Shown here: positions 11,493 through 22,769 of the stretch, piece after piece
How the letters are laid out: every line of letters starts with the position of its first letter
Position numbering within the stretch: the stretch's first letter is position 1
NCBI GenBank assembly: GCA_950295325.1
Contig: OX485806.1
Location: 21,578,001-21,642,000 of the forward strand
Source of the DNA: Polytrichum commune
Taxonomy: Eukaryota; Streptophyta; Polytrichopsida; Polytrichales; Polytrichaceae
Reading direction: 5' to 3'
Length of the DNA: 64,000 bases
The notes under the pieces: generated by a model
Databases searched by the model: none
What the model was told of the DNA's origin: nothing
The model's input: only the letters and a program-made list of their open reading frames with translations
Program-made: the position numbers and the translations under genes

Positions 11493-12634
11493 TAGCTGCC
11501 AGTGGTCATGTGGCTTCCTAGAGCCCACAAAGACCCAATCAGGGATTCATGGCTCTCAAGTGTTGTAATTACTAGAGAATTCTTCATTCCCTTTCATCTT
11601 GTCAATGATATAGCTAATTTCGATTCAAGCAATTTAAGCAACAAGCAATAAGAATTTTGTAGTGCACATAATAATATATGCATGTTGGCAAAATCTAAAA
11701 TTGTCTAAGCTAGCACACTAGGTTGTTGACTTTGCAAACTTGCCAATTTGGGCCACGTAGGACCCTCCACATCCTTGATTCTTCACATCCCACATGAACT
11801 ACTTACAGGGTTTTGTTTTCCTTCCCTTCCTCATTGTCATTGACACACCCAAGCTTTGCTCCCCTTCTTCACCAATTTTCTTTGTTCTAAGATATTCATG
11901 TTCTTCTTGTTTTCTGCTATCATTTTTCATTGAGTGCTTTATTTTTTCATTATTGTTTACAGATTGAAGATCTTCTTGTTTCTTGCATCTCTTCTTCTTT
12001 GAGAGTGCTTTGTTTCTCAATTTGTAGACCTTCATGTGCTCCATGTTACTTAAGACCTCTCAAGTCTTGCTCTTGTTATTATATTGAGCATTATGTTACA
12101 CATGTGGACACCTATATTGTTAATAAATAGAATACATGGAATCCAATGTGACATCATGGCCTTGGTGACAACTCGTACAAGGTTAGAAAATAGGGCCACA
12201 GTATCCTACAGCCACATCATGGTTCTATGCCACTAATTTGCGATTTTACAAAATAGCAAGAACTCTATAATGACCAGGAGGGGACAAGGATCTTACACAC
12301 TAACTCGAAGGTACTTACCTAAACTAAGCTCCATCCAACCATCTTAATGAACTCATCCAAGTTTTGTTACCGATGACTTTACTTGAGTGCCACGAATCCC
12401 CGGCCTAAAGACTTGACCACATACGTAGACATATTTACAAATGGGGGCATTCACATTGTCAGCTCACATAATTTTGCAACCAATTTAGCTCTTTGTAGTT
12501 CAAAATAGAAACCATACACTAATAGTACGTGGTTGGCCATTTTGTAGATGACATTGTCAATCTCCATTCCTTTGCCAGTCACGCCCATGTGTATATGCAC
12601 ATTTTTATTTATCTTGTGAGTTTCGCATTCAGAG
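11493..12634. other. No gene recognised
   Basis: AT-rich. A minus-strand frame at 11799-12044 is lysine/glutamate-rich because of a T/C-rich top strand, with no domain. Part of it (12290-12420) is a dispersed repeat listed separately. Confidence 0.45.
12290..12420 (-). repeat. Dispersed repeat R7, copy 1
   Basis: Its reverse complement matches 41640-41775, including GATTCGTGGCACTCAAGTAA, ATGGAGCTTA and CCTCCGAGT/CCTTCGAGT. No coding frame is conserved. No terminal structure was found, so it may be part of a larger element. Confidence 0.65.
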
Positions 12635-12916
12635 ACATGTGGGTGTTATGTGGTTCAATTTTCACGTTTCCCAACTGAAATGGATCAGAATTACACAACA
12701 AACCATGTGTTGCATTAACATATTTACAATGAAGCATCAACAAAAATCGCATTGAACATTGAACTTGCTCTTATTCAGTTTTGGTTATTGGGAAGGCGTG
12801 CTGCAATCTCTTGGATGGTGTACGGTATGTTCCTCGATCCTGACCTAACCACACACCAATCAAGTATAAGCTCAGGTGTCTGATTAAGAAAACTAACCAA
12901 ATAGTACCCGCATAGC
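12635..12916 (+). mobile_element. MITE-2 copy D, shortened
   Basis: Left end ACATGTGGGTGTTATGTGG and right end CAAATAGTACCCGCATAGC before TA. Landmarks AACCATGTGTTGCATTAAC and CACACCAATCAAGTATA are present. The usual block between the TTTTGGTTATTG landmark and the ATCCTGACC landmark is internally deleted. Confidence 0.7.
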
Positions 12917-13359
12917 TAAGTGAGCATGAATGGGTTTCAGTACTACATTTGCTTCGAGCCGTCCAAGCAATTTGTGCAGACTTGTACCTAGCTATCTGCA
13001 AGATCCAAGCCCACTCCAAGGACTTGGCTGATGTTTGTCAGCAATCAAGACACAGAATTTGAGAATTGAACTCTACTGGAAGACAACCGTGATCCCATAT
13101 GCCTTGGAAACCCTTGAGCCTTGTTAATTAAGGTGGACTGAGCATACCATCTCTCCTTGAAAGGCGTTCCCAAAGTTTGTCCTCGCAGCATGGAGAGAAC
13201 ATGGAGAATTCCCATCTCTTCATCTGCCTTCAAGGTCTCCTTGGCGTAGAGGCTATGATTGTAGTTAATTATGATAATGAATTTTATCAGGCATGTGGGT
13301 GGTATTCGGTTACTTTTCTTAATCACTAATGTGTGGTTCGGTGGGATCAAAGGACAGTA

Positions 13360-15160
13360 CAGTCTAACCTTGATAATGTCACCCTTGTTAATAGAACACC
13401 TTGATATTGTCACCTAAAAGTTTGAAACCTATTTTCATAGTGTAAAACTCCCTCGTTATTATCCCTATCACCCTTGGTAATGTCACTATTTTTTTCCAAA
13501 ATCCGTAGTGTATATGTGATATTACCAAGTATGGATGGATTGTATGTGATGGTTGGATGGACAGATTTGGCATATGTGATACCGAGTTCAAGCTTCTCAT
13601 GGGTGGTTGCAAAATTTCAAAACTCGACATGGAATAAAGTGTTATTATCTGCATGAAGAAAGTGGAGACGTAGATGGAGTTGGAGTTACATTGGCCATGG
13701 CAAAGATCCCATTCATATTGAAGAAATATGATCCAGAAGACATCTTCAATTTTGATGAGACAGGTTTGTATTATAGAGCCTCTCCTTGCAAGACTTTGAA
13801 TATTGGGAAGGCGAAAGGAAATAAGAAAAAGAAGGACCGTGTGACATTGGGGCTTTGCACTAATACCTCAGGGAAGGAGCGATTGAAGCTTGTTTTCATT
13901 TACAAATCAACGCGTCCCAGATGCTTTCCTCGGAATTTTGATCCAAATAGTACAATACACTATTATTCTAACAATTCAGCCTAGATGAATGGTGATGTTT
14001 TTACACATTGGGTGAAGAGTGAGAACCGAAGAATGACATTGAAAGACATAAAGATTTGCATTATTATGGATAATGCAGGAAGCCATGATATTCATGGTGA
14101 GGTCAAGAAAGTTATAGATGGGGATAATGCTTTTGTACTCTCCCATATCACTATCTTGTTCCTTCCACCAAATGTGACTTCCTTCCTTCAGCCTTTGGAT
14201 CAAGGAGTGATTGCAACATTCAAAATGTGCTATAAGCGCAAGCTTGTTGCCTGGACTTTGCAACAAATTGATAACAACTCAAATGAAGATTTGGGGAAAC
14301 TAAATGTTGATCTATTTCAAGCTATGCTATGCTGTGTGGCGGCATGGCATGAATTAGATGATCAAACCATTAGAAATTGTTGGAGAAAGTCCGCCATATT
14401 GCCTACATAGTGGAATGCAAATATTAATAATTTTGATGAACGTGTGAAGTCCAAAATGGAGGAAGCAGCTTTGGAATTGGGCAATCTCATCGCCGCATTG
14501 AATTTGGGTTTGGATATCGAAGGCAAGCCTGTAGAAAAGCTTTGTCCTTTGGAGTACATAAACATGGAAGGTGAAGATGACTTTGAGGTGGAATATTCTA
14601 CTGAGGAGCTTGTGCAATTAGTGCAAGATGGCGAACAAGTTCTTGATTCCATGGAAGTAGACCCATTGATTGTTGATAGCAGTGATGATGAGTCTAAAGT
14701 AGTGAAGCTAAGCGATGCACAAAGATATGCTAAAGATGTTTTGAATTTTATGGCTAGCCAAGGTTCTCATATTTTCAACACTCTGGAGTTGTTAGGAATG
14801 GAAAAAATCCATGACAAACTCATTAGAATTGGTGTTGCACATTTAACATCAACAAAACAATGTGACATTAGAAGCTTCTTTGTCTCTAGTGAGAGGTCTT
14901 TACCTTATCTCAATGACACATTATGATGTGCTCTTGTTGTTATTCACAATTTTGAATTAGATTTTACATTAAAAACATTGAAGTCTCGTATTCGTTATTT
15001 TCTATTTTACATTGTAATTTTTTTTGAATTTCTACCTTTTTTTTGATAATATCACATTATGCACAAATCTTCAAAATGTGACATTATCAAATATGTCACA
15101 CCTTGTTTATATCACTCTTTTTGGTGAAACGGATGGTGTGACATTATCAAGGTTAGACTG
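13360..15160 (+). mobile_element. pogo/Tigger-type (Tc1/mariner superfamily) element, 1801 bp
   Basis: Perfect 23-bp terminal inverted repeats starting CAGTCTAACCTTGATAATGT, flanked by TA (13358-13359, 15161-15162). Subterminal copies of the TGATAATGTCAC motif occur in both orientations at about 13400, 13475, 15044 and 15073; these could be transposase-binding sites. The element carries one transposase reading frame on the plus strand (13607-14926) that lacks the N-terminal DNA-binding region. The perfect TIRs suggest fairly recent insertion. Confidence 0.9.
13607..14926 (+). pseudogene. pogo/Tigger-like DDE transposase, two in-frame TAG codons and N-terminal deletion
   Basis: One continuous frame of about 440 codons interrupted only by TAG at 13982-13984 and 14408-14410. 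The first 15 codons (FKTRHGI) match the end of a CENP-B-type DNA-binding domain; the helix-turn-helix part upstream is missing. The catalytic core follows: first aspartate in FNFDETGLYYR, second in IIMDNAGSHD, third in SFLQPLDQGVIATFK, after the typical FLPPN motif. The C-terminus has an acidic stretch (DSSDDE) and a final QCDIRSFF-like tail. TIR and DDE types agree. As written it cannot make a full transposase. A TGG-to-TAG change is a likely origin of the first stop, but this is inference. Confidence 0.85.
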
Positions 15161-15274
15161 TAGTGAGCACAATTGGGAGAACCCATGTATTTAATTAAGA
15201 AATTGACAAACATGCACCTCTACTAACAATAACTAAATCAAAGGAGGTTCAATTTTCAATCCCATTTTTGCCGA

Positions 15275-15337
15275 TGCTTCATCGTAGATCGCCACTGCTT
15301 CATCGTAGATCGCCAATGCTTCATCGTAGATTGCCAA
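15275..15337. repeat. Three tandem copies of a 21-bp unit
   Basis: TGCTTCATCGTAGATCGCC repeated three times with period 21. It lies inside MITE-2 copy E, where other copies have a single GATGAAGCATCGG-like unit, so it is a local expansion. Confidence 0.85.
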
Positions 15338-15419
15338 TGCAAGACAAGTTTCGTTGTGTGAATCTATTCAGTAGGAGTTGGAGAACATGAATAACGAACC
15401 AAATAACACCCACATACCT

Positions 15420-16335
15420 TAACAGGCATGGCAAAGTCGTTGACATTTCTTCTGCAGCCTGCTTGTACAGTAGATACATTCTAAGCTTCTGATTTGTGAT
15501 TGATGAATTGCCTCAAGGCTACTATCTTACTGCATCATCAGATATAATCTTCAGTGTCATTATTTCTGATGTCAGTCATATGCACAATAGTGCGCAATGA
15601 CCATTGTAATTAAAGACAATCCTCTTGTAAAGAGCCCTCCTCATGAAGCATTCAAACTTTGGCAGCCATTTGCCAATTATTGCCTGTGATGAGATATTGC
15701 ACTATGGTCAATCTCTTTTTACATTGTTGCATGTACCCACCTGCAATATTTTATCAAAATCCTCATGGAGCAGTGGAGAGCGCTTCCAACAACTCCTAAC
15801 AATACTTGTGTAGTTCATATACTTTTCTGTAAGCATTTGCTTCTTGTAAGATATGAAACAAGTGCAATCAGTGCAATTTGATTAGCTAATCCAAATCATG
15901 CCCATAGCCATTTGCCTCATGATTTTTGGGGCTCATATGAATATGTTATTCATTATCAAAGTGAAGATTTTTGTGTTCATTAAGTGATCATATTAGTCCC
16001 CCATCATGCTCACTATTGAGCTTAGAATGGTTAGCATATTTTGAGCATTTAGTCTGATTTTATTTAAACACATGTCTTTTTGGTATGTTCTTAGATCCAC
16101 ACCTAATCACATACCACTCAAATATCGGTGTCCAAACAATTGTTATGTTGGAATTAGCTAGGCACATCTACATGTGCTTCTATATACATGTAGAAAGCAT
16201 TCCATCCATAACCTATGGATTATGCCCCATAAATGAATGAGTAGGTGGATGTCTCACTGCTATCAAACCTCATCATCTATTCACCTTTCGCATGCTTATG
16301 TAGTCCATGAAATTTGTTGAAGAAGTAGTAGGAAC
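15420..16335. other. No gene; contains a MITE-2 fragment (about 15950-16145)
   Basis: The stretch around 15950-16145 has MITE-2 interior landmarks (CTCACTATTGAGCTTAGAATGG, TTTAAACACATGTCTTT, CACTCAAATATCGGTGTCC) but no recognisable ends. The rest is unassigned AT-rich sequence. Confidence 0.5.
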
Positions 16336-16337
16336 TA

Positions 16338-16711
16338 CACTAAATATGATATTTAGTGTCACCAATTCTAATTGTCTTGCTCAATACTAATTGTAACCCG
16401 CGGTATAGTATCACCAACACTAAATGTTAACCCAACATTATTTGTCATTCCTTGTAATTTGGGGGGGGGGGATTATGCAATTACAGTGTTGCACTTACTG
16501 TCACTTACTAAGTGATTGTGCATCCAAATTTCAATCACCCATGATAATATTTCATCACAAGTTGCTAACAAGAGAAGGTAGGGTTTTGGCCAATGGATGA
16601 ACTCATCCATCATCCATGACAATATTTGTAAACTTATTCATAAGAAGTGTCATCCCAAAAGCTACCATAGTGATATTAAATACCATATGACACTAAATAT
16701 CATATTTAGTG
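16338..16711 (+). mobile_element. MITE-5 copy 2, complete 374 bp
   Basis: Inverted termini beginning CACTAAATATGATATTTAGT at both ends (about 24 bp matching), with TA outside each (16336-16337 and 16712-16713). The terminus is itself palindromic: CACTAAATAT, then a centre base, then ATATTTAGTG. The interior is colinear with the copy at 8170. It contains a G-run at about 16460-16470. Non-coding. Confidence 0.8.
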
Positions 16712-16713
16712 TA

Positions 16714-17529
16714 GCTAATCAATCACCCTAAGTAACAAACTATGCTTAAATCCTTTGAGGTATGACGTGGCTCGTGCCATAGCCACATGCAACTCGTTGA
16801 CCCTATTGAAAAAAATGAGCTACACCAACTACACGAAACTTCCACATGTATGATTGAGCTTTTGGACAATTTGCAACCAGAACCCTCCAGTTGATAATCA
16901 AATTTATTTATTTATGTATTTTCTTGTTATGGGTCGCAATGGACAAGTCTCAACGGATGATGGTAATGGACAAAAGTTCTTTAGCATATGAATGGAGGTC
17001 TTATCAAAAAATCAAAGTTTATTTGAGGTATGGAAGGTATCAACATTTTCATATGAAACCAAGGCTATCCCAAGCTACAAAAGCACTCCAGATTGCCCTT
17101 TTCCTTTAGTGGTATTTCCAAAAATTGAGAATAAACTAGGGACTCTAACGTAGAAAATAGAAAATCGTTAAAATCAGCTAATTCAACCATAAATGATGGC
17201 TTGAAATTTGTATAATATTTTTTTAGAGAGGGAGTAAAGAAAATGATGACAAATTCAAGTTGTTTGATAATACTATTCATTGTAATTAAGTAGGTGCATA
17301 TTTCCAAAGAGGCAAGTAAGTCAAAACCCCTACTTGTATAGTAGAATACTCCATGTTGGCTTGCAAGCCACCATACCTCTACACAACATGACAGATCAAT
17401 CGGAATCTCAAACGTAAAATTAAATATGAACATCAAGATATCATCAGATGCCAAGCCATCCATAAATTTATTTATGTTAACAAGTGGCTCGCCAACATCG
17501 AAATACATCAACTTTGGTCCAATAACTTT
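16714..17529. other. No intact gene; a 164-codon minus-strand frame is judged a shadow
   Basis: The minus-strand frame 17065-17559 has no recognised motif and lies opposite the 5' side of the retrotransposon remnant that follows. This stretch may be a more decayed part of that remnant. Confidence 0.35.
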
Positions 17530-18180
17530 TGGACCTCGCCCACACTCACCAATGCCCAACTATCCCAACTGCTAAAATTCCGCTATGGTCAACACATCAT
17601 CCTCAAACACAACATATCACCCAAATGCCTCCTCTTCCTACTATCCCAAAACGACACATGGGCTCCACCTACTTGCCATATGCACCAACCTACACATTAT
17701 TAATCTTTGTAAAAATAGACTTAATATAGCCTTACATGCTATTATATCTACTCTTAAAGGCCACCCATCCACTAGATGCTACATTCATCACCATGCAAGC
17801 ATACATGACTCTTGCCACCCATATAACACTATCCCATCTTGGTTACTCCCATGCTCTTGTTATGTGAACAAATGCATATGTTGACCCGAATATGCCCTAA
17901 CATTCTTTGTGTCCTAAGCAATTCTCTAGAAGATACACCACCATTTCTACCTTCATCTCAATACCACATTCTTATTATTGAATTTACATATTGTAAAGAT
18001 GGTTACACACAAGAAGCCATCCATATGAAATACACCAAATTCGCTCCCTTGCTAGAAGCAATCCAACAACATGGATGGATCGCCCCCACCATGCTATTCT
18101 TCTCTAATAAAAGTTTCTCTACAAGACCTAATATAGTCGTTACCTTTCCCTTAATATCCAAGCAATTACCTTAGAACCAA
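17530..18180 (+). pseudogene. C-terminal remnant of a non-LTR retrotransposon ORF (restriction-like endonuclease-type region)
   Basis: The frame opening at 17585 ends in a cysteine cluster, WLLPCSCYVNKCIC. The reading then shifts at about 17880 into the frame 17839-18174, which reads LTRICPNILCVL and then HILIIEFTYCKDG, then KYTKFAPLLEAIQQHGWIA. The order of C-rich cluster, R.RPDIL-like motif, hydrophobic (I/V)E(F/L)T, K..KY..L and GW is the arrangement I know from PD-(D/E)XK-like C-termini of some non-LTR elements. The frameshift and absence of any RT core upstream make it a dead fragment. The family call rests on pattern memory and needs a profile search. Confidence 0.5.
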
Positions 18181-18327
18181 CAGTAGGGTGTATGCTTTCA
18201 CATGTTAAGAATTGTAACATTATTGATCGGAGTGGATTAAGGTTTCAAGCTAATTTTATGTGCAATTGTTCCTATGGTGATCATAGGGATTGTCATCATC
18301 CCAATCATATGCTACAATTCAAAAAAA

Positions 18328-18967
18328 AGGTATGCAGGTGTTATTTGGTCCATTTCTCTTGTTCTCTATCTTCTAGTGATCAGATTTACGCCTTCAAATT
18401 TGTGTTGCATTAGCAAGATTACAATGAAATATCGATGAACAAAAATCGGATTGAAAATCGGATCTCTCTTTATTTAGTTATGGTTATTGCAAGCGCATGA
18501 TTGTTGATTTCTCAATATGCATAGGTCCTCCTATTGTAATGAATTGAAATTGATTTTAAAGTCCAAGAAGCCAAAAAGTTTATGGGACTAAATGTATTTT
18601 TAAGATGTTGTCAAACCATGTAATTCCCTATAGTAGTAGATTGTGGTAGCCTCAATCATATAGAGGCTAATATCAACTTGATGGTCCCATTGAAAGAAAG
18701 ACTCTAGACTACCTAATACTACATTCAAAAATAGTGGTTGACAGTTATCTCTAATGGAGTTGCATAGGAGACACTTCATCACAAAAATGTGCCTCATTTC
18801 AACTATAATATGAGAGCAAAAGTGGCATAATCTAGTATCTCTAGAGATTGGGATAGTCGCCCACCATCCAGCTTTAACACCATAGTCTGTAATTTGAGGT
18901 GTAAAGTCTTTATGGCGTTTATTAAATGATCCTCAAATGTAGGGGTGCGAATAACACCCCTATACCT
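18328..18967 (+). mobile_element. MITE-2 copy F, with a diverged or foreign middle
   Basis: Left end AGGTATGCAGGTGTTATTTGG and right end GAATAACACCCCTATACCT. The first about 215 bp follow the family (TTTGTGTTGCATTAGCAAG, AAAAATCGGATTGAAAATCGG, TTTAGTTATGGTTATTG). From about 18545 to 18945 the sequence no longer resembles other copies, so the right end may belong to a different copy. Confidence 0.55.
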
Positions 18968-19062
18968 TTGAACCAGCACCTGGTAATTTGATAGGAGAAG
19001 AACATTAGAGGAAAAAAATGTTCCATTCATGTGCAACAGTAATGCTGAGCTTGACAATCTTA

Positions 19063-21617
19063 GGGGGGGGCCACACCCGGGGTGTCCATCCCGGATATGG
19101 GGTTGGCACCGGTGCCCTTCCACTAACTGGCCCCGCAGAAACCGATCCCAAAACGGAGGGGGTAAGTTTATGTCAGAGCTTGTCTCCCCGTCCTTTCTGC
19201 CGGAAAGGGGTTCAAAGCTGCCCAGAGCCCCACAACCTTACCGGCGGGAAATACCAACGTTCTGATGCAGGGCTTGGATGACGAGAATGAAAACCTGATA
19301 CTCCAGATGAAACTCATCCTTGCTTGCAGCTGCGTCGCACACAGTGGCGGGAGTGGGTTCGGGTTACGCTGTGTGGAGGTGGCCTGCCGGTGTCCGACGC
19401 GACCAACGACTCGCGGCGGTGGGATGAACACCATTCCGGTCACACACATGTGAGTGCTCCCCCGCACATGGGGTTGCGATTGGCCGGAAATTTCCAGTAC
19501 TCGCTCAGACAAAACACGTGATCGAGGCGCCAGAACAAGGACGTGGGGGTTTGAGAGTGCCTGCTGCGGTGAGTTCTAGTTTGAATCAGTTGTCGCCGCC
19601 ACACTAGCCCTCCTTGGTGGTCCCCAATTCGAATGCGTATTTCTGATGCCACTTTCTTGGGTTCGCGTTCAGGCAGAGGCGCGGTAGGCTCCGCCCGTGC
19701 TCTTCCTGCTCAGAACAGGGGTTGCCCTAGTGTCGCACTGCTCTCCGATCCTCCGCAACAGTCCGTCCCGCCTCCAGTGTGACTCCTCCTGTTCGTCCAC
19801 TCCACGGCGGTCGCCGCCCTGGTGCACACATTCTGGTATGCTGGCCAATTCCAAATTGTTGTTGGTCTCGCGGGGTTTGCAGTATATTTCATTCAGCGCT
19901 ATTTTTTCTTCTACTGGGAGCACCTGTTTGTCCCAATAGGTGTTCAGCTGTGTTGGCGTCGTTGTTGTTTCTGCACATTTAGGGTCTCACATTGTGTGTC
20001 CCCAAGGGTCTGTGGGTGCACATAGGGCTCGGTCGTGCCTTCAATAGCAACATTGCCATTTGGGGTTGGCGTGCTGCTCGCCCGGACTGTGATGATCCCT
20101 CCAGCCTGCCAACCTGGGCCATGCGGGACAGAATGCCCACTAATGCATACTGCTGGTCGCGGGGATGGGTGCAGAATTGGCTGCAGCAGAAGGTTCACAT
20201 GCTAATGCCCACGCTTAGTTCGCACAGTTGACGTCGGCTCTGCTTCGCGAGATGCACTGCGGTGCGGAGGCACCCCTCTTAGGGCAACACTGTGTGGGAC
20301 ACTGTGCTTCTTCGTTTTTTTAATCCGGTTCGATGCGCGTTTCCAGGTGGGGTCTCTCACACCTCCGTTCCATTCTGGTCTCATTCGCATTCAGTCCCGA
20401 TTGTTGCACCTGTCACTGCCATTCTGTGATCCTATATCCCAAGGCCCACCTCTCAATCCGCACTGGCCCGCATGTGAATGCCTGTTCTTTTTCCCCATTC
20501 ATAGGTTCCTTGTGTTTAGAAGGCTCCATCGTTGTGAACACTCTTCTGAACTGTGTTGTGCAGGTCCGCTCGAAAATGTAGTGTGCACAGTAGGAGGCAC
20601 TTTGGGGGACTGTCGTCTCTGTGGCTAGGAGAAACCCGGGACTGTGCAAGTTGTCGCACTGTCCGCCTGGAGGTCGACTTCTGTTATGGACTTCATTTTA
20701 GTGATTGCTTGGCAGAGCAAAATTATTTTGACATTCAGACAATTGTTTTGTTCAACAATGTGCCCCTTATGTTTTAAATATGGAAATTTCGTAATTCAAT
20801 TTGAGAATGCCTCTGCAATTTCCTAGTGGAGGCCCCAGGCCAGCCTCTTGGCGCGTCCTCGCATTTCCAGAGTCAGCATTTCCTCGTGAGAGGAGATTTC
20901 TGTAAATGCGGCCCTATCCCCGAGTCTCGCTCCATCCGTGGAGTTGCACTCAACACTGTTGCCCACATTCTGTGTCGCTCATTTTTTGCGTCACTTCTTG
21001 TACACATACACATGGTGAATATATGTTGTGCGGTCTGTTATTTTCGTCCTTGTGCCTCTCAGCCCTCCTGCTTGCATTGTAGTCTTTTCCTGTTGCGGTG
21101 TTGTTTGTGATGGGTGCCGTTTCCGTCGTGCACATTGTTGGAAGGCGTCTCGCCGCATTCAATGCCTTCAGTGGACCAATTCGAGTCCACAGTTGGCCCC
21201 TCTGTGAATACCAGTCACTTTACCTCTTCCGCATGTTCAGCTCAATTGTTAATATCCCAGATGCCGCCTGCAGTTGGAGGTGTTTTGTTGCTGGCATTGA
21301 CAATTGCCAAAAGCATGCGATGTGTTTGGCGGATCTGGCAGCATCGATGCATGTTTTTCCTCCACCTCGTACCTGCACACTATAAGGGTCTTTGTTAATG
21401 GCCCTCGTCTGCGTGTTAACAACGCCCTGGAACCCCATGTTATCGGCCCTCCCGGAACTGCATGCGCATTCCATCTGTTTGGCACATTTGGCACCCTGTG
21501 TTTTTGTGTTGGAAGCCCAAACATTTTTACAATGCATTCAGTTATTGTGTGACTTTGCGTTTGCAGAAAATTGAGGTCTTTGGATTCTGTTTTTTTGTGC
21601 ACAACATTGCTTGCTGA
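19063..21617. other. Left arm of the Harbinger element, no gene called
   Basis: GC-rich and full of short overlapping frames in all phases, none with a domain. It may hold the promoter and spliced leader of the trihelix gene: TTTGCGTTTGCAG at about 21550 looks like a splice acceptor before the start codon. Confidence 0.5.
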
Positions 21618-22769
21618 ATGATGGATGACATTGTGAATTTGGGGGAGAGCTCCCAATGCCCATCCACTCAAGTGCCCGCAAGTGTTCATTCTGACTTCCC
21701 AACCGAGTTCTTGGACGACGATGACCCTGTGCCTTCTGCACCTGCGGCTGCATGTGGAGCTGGACGTGGGGGTGGCAGATTCGGCAGGGCACGTTCAGCG
21801 ACTGTTTCGTCCCAGGCACAGGCTGCGCTCCCACACAAGGTCCGAGGGCCTAACTGGACGGAGGCTGAGATGCTGGTCCTCATCGGGCAGAAGCGAATTG
21901 AATGGGATGGGAGGCATAATTGCAATCAGCCTTCTCTTGCCAAATTTGTTTATGGAACCACGGCATGGAGAGCGGTCTTGGTGGGTTGCATGAGTGTTGT
22001 GGGTTTCCGGGTAAGGGACACTGATCAAATCACCAACAAATGGGATGGTCTGATAAAGGACTACAAAAAACTAAAGGACTACATAGAGGGATCGGAATCA
22101 GCCAATTGGTGGGGTATGAGTAGGGAGGAGAAGAAAGAGTTGTCCAAGACAAGGAAGATGTCGTTGGAGTTCAGTGAGGCAATGTATAATGAAATGGAGG
22201 GTTTTGTGGGGAAGAGACAAATTTTCGGACGTGCGGCAGATGTCGTTGACACTGATAGGGTGGCTCCCCCGGTGGCAAGGCAAGTACATCGGTCTTCCCC
22301 ACCGTCCCGCGAGCCGTTTTTTGTGGGGGTGGGTAGCCCCATGGCTAGCACTACAGCCGCATCCGATTCGCCGACGGCGACGACTCCAGGACACGACATG
22401 CCAGGGTCGACAGGCCGCAAGCGGAAATCCATGGGCACCGACAACCTTGTTGATTTTGTCAAGGATTTCAACCATGAATACCTTGCACACGTGCAAGCAC
22501 AAGACATCGACAAACGGACGTGGAGGACCGATGTGTTGGCATTCGACAAGGGAAGGGAGGCAAGAATTGCAAACAATGAGACACATTCCGCAAACATGGA
22601 ACAAAAATTTTATGAGCTAGAGGTTGAGCGGACAAAAAATCTTGGCAACATGACTGCCGCGTTGCTTATGTTGGCGTCCTCCATGGACACTCTCACAAGG
22701 TATGACTTTCCGCCCTCCTCTTGTCTCTTACGTTTTCACTTTAAGGCATTCGTCTTCTCTGGTGGGTAG
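21618..22769 (+). CDS. Harbinger-associated trihelix/Myb-like DNA-binding protein (ORF1 type)
   Basis: 383 codons. Residues about 76-195 form a trihelix/MADF-like domain: GPNWTEAEMLVLIGQKR, then TTAWRAVLV, then QITNKWDGLIKDYKKLKDY, with spaced tryptophans typical of SANT/trihelix folds. Residues 36-60 are acidic then glycine/arginine-rich; GRKRKS at 266-271 is a likely nuclear signal; residues about 300-345 are charged and helical. In PIF/Harbinger elements this protein binds the TIRs and carries the transposase to the nucleus. The chosen ATG is the first of MMDD. A splice-donor-like AAGGTATGA at 22699 follows codon 361, so the last about 22 residues, which overlap the convergent transposase end, may be intron rather than protein. 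Confidence 0.8.
   Translation: MMDDIVNLGESSQCPSTQVPASVHSDFPTEFLDDDDPVPSAPAAACGAGRGGGRFGRARSATVSSQAQAALPHKVRGPNWTEAEMLVLIGQKRIEWDGRHNCNQPSLAKFVYGTTAWRAVLVGCMSVVGFRVRDTDQITNKWDGLIKDYKKLKDYIEGSESANWWGMSREEKKELSKTRKMSLEFSEAMYNEMEGFVGKRQIFGRAADVVDTDRVAPPVARQVHRSSPPSREPFFVGVGSPMASTTAASDSPTATTPGHDMPGSTGRKRKSMGTDNLVDFVKDFNHEYLAHVQAQDIDKRTWRTDVLAFDKGREARIANNETHSANMEQKFYELEVERTKNLGNMTAALLMLASSMDTLTRYDFPPSSCLLRFHFKAFVFSGG

Larger units (their letters stand above)
13289..15419 (-). mobile_element. MITE-2 copy E, reverse orientation, split by a pogo-like element
   Basis: Left end AGGCATGTGGGTGGTATTCGG and right end CCAAATAACACCCACATACCT followed by TA. Read on the minus strand it has the family order (AACGAAACTTG, GATGAAGCATCGG, TGGTTCGGTGGGATC). 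Removing 13360-15160 and one TA restores a continuous MITE. Confidence 0.75.

Noticed and set aside
17065-17559. 164-codon minus-strand frame
   Set aside because: No motif; overlaps the opposite strand of a retrotransposon remnant.
22079-22604. 172- and 168-codon minus frames and a 148-codon plus frame inside the trihelix gene
   Set aside because: Alternative-phase shadows of the trihelix coding sequence.
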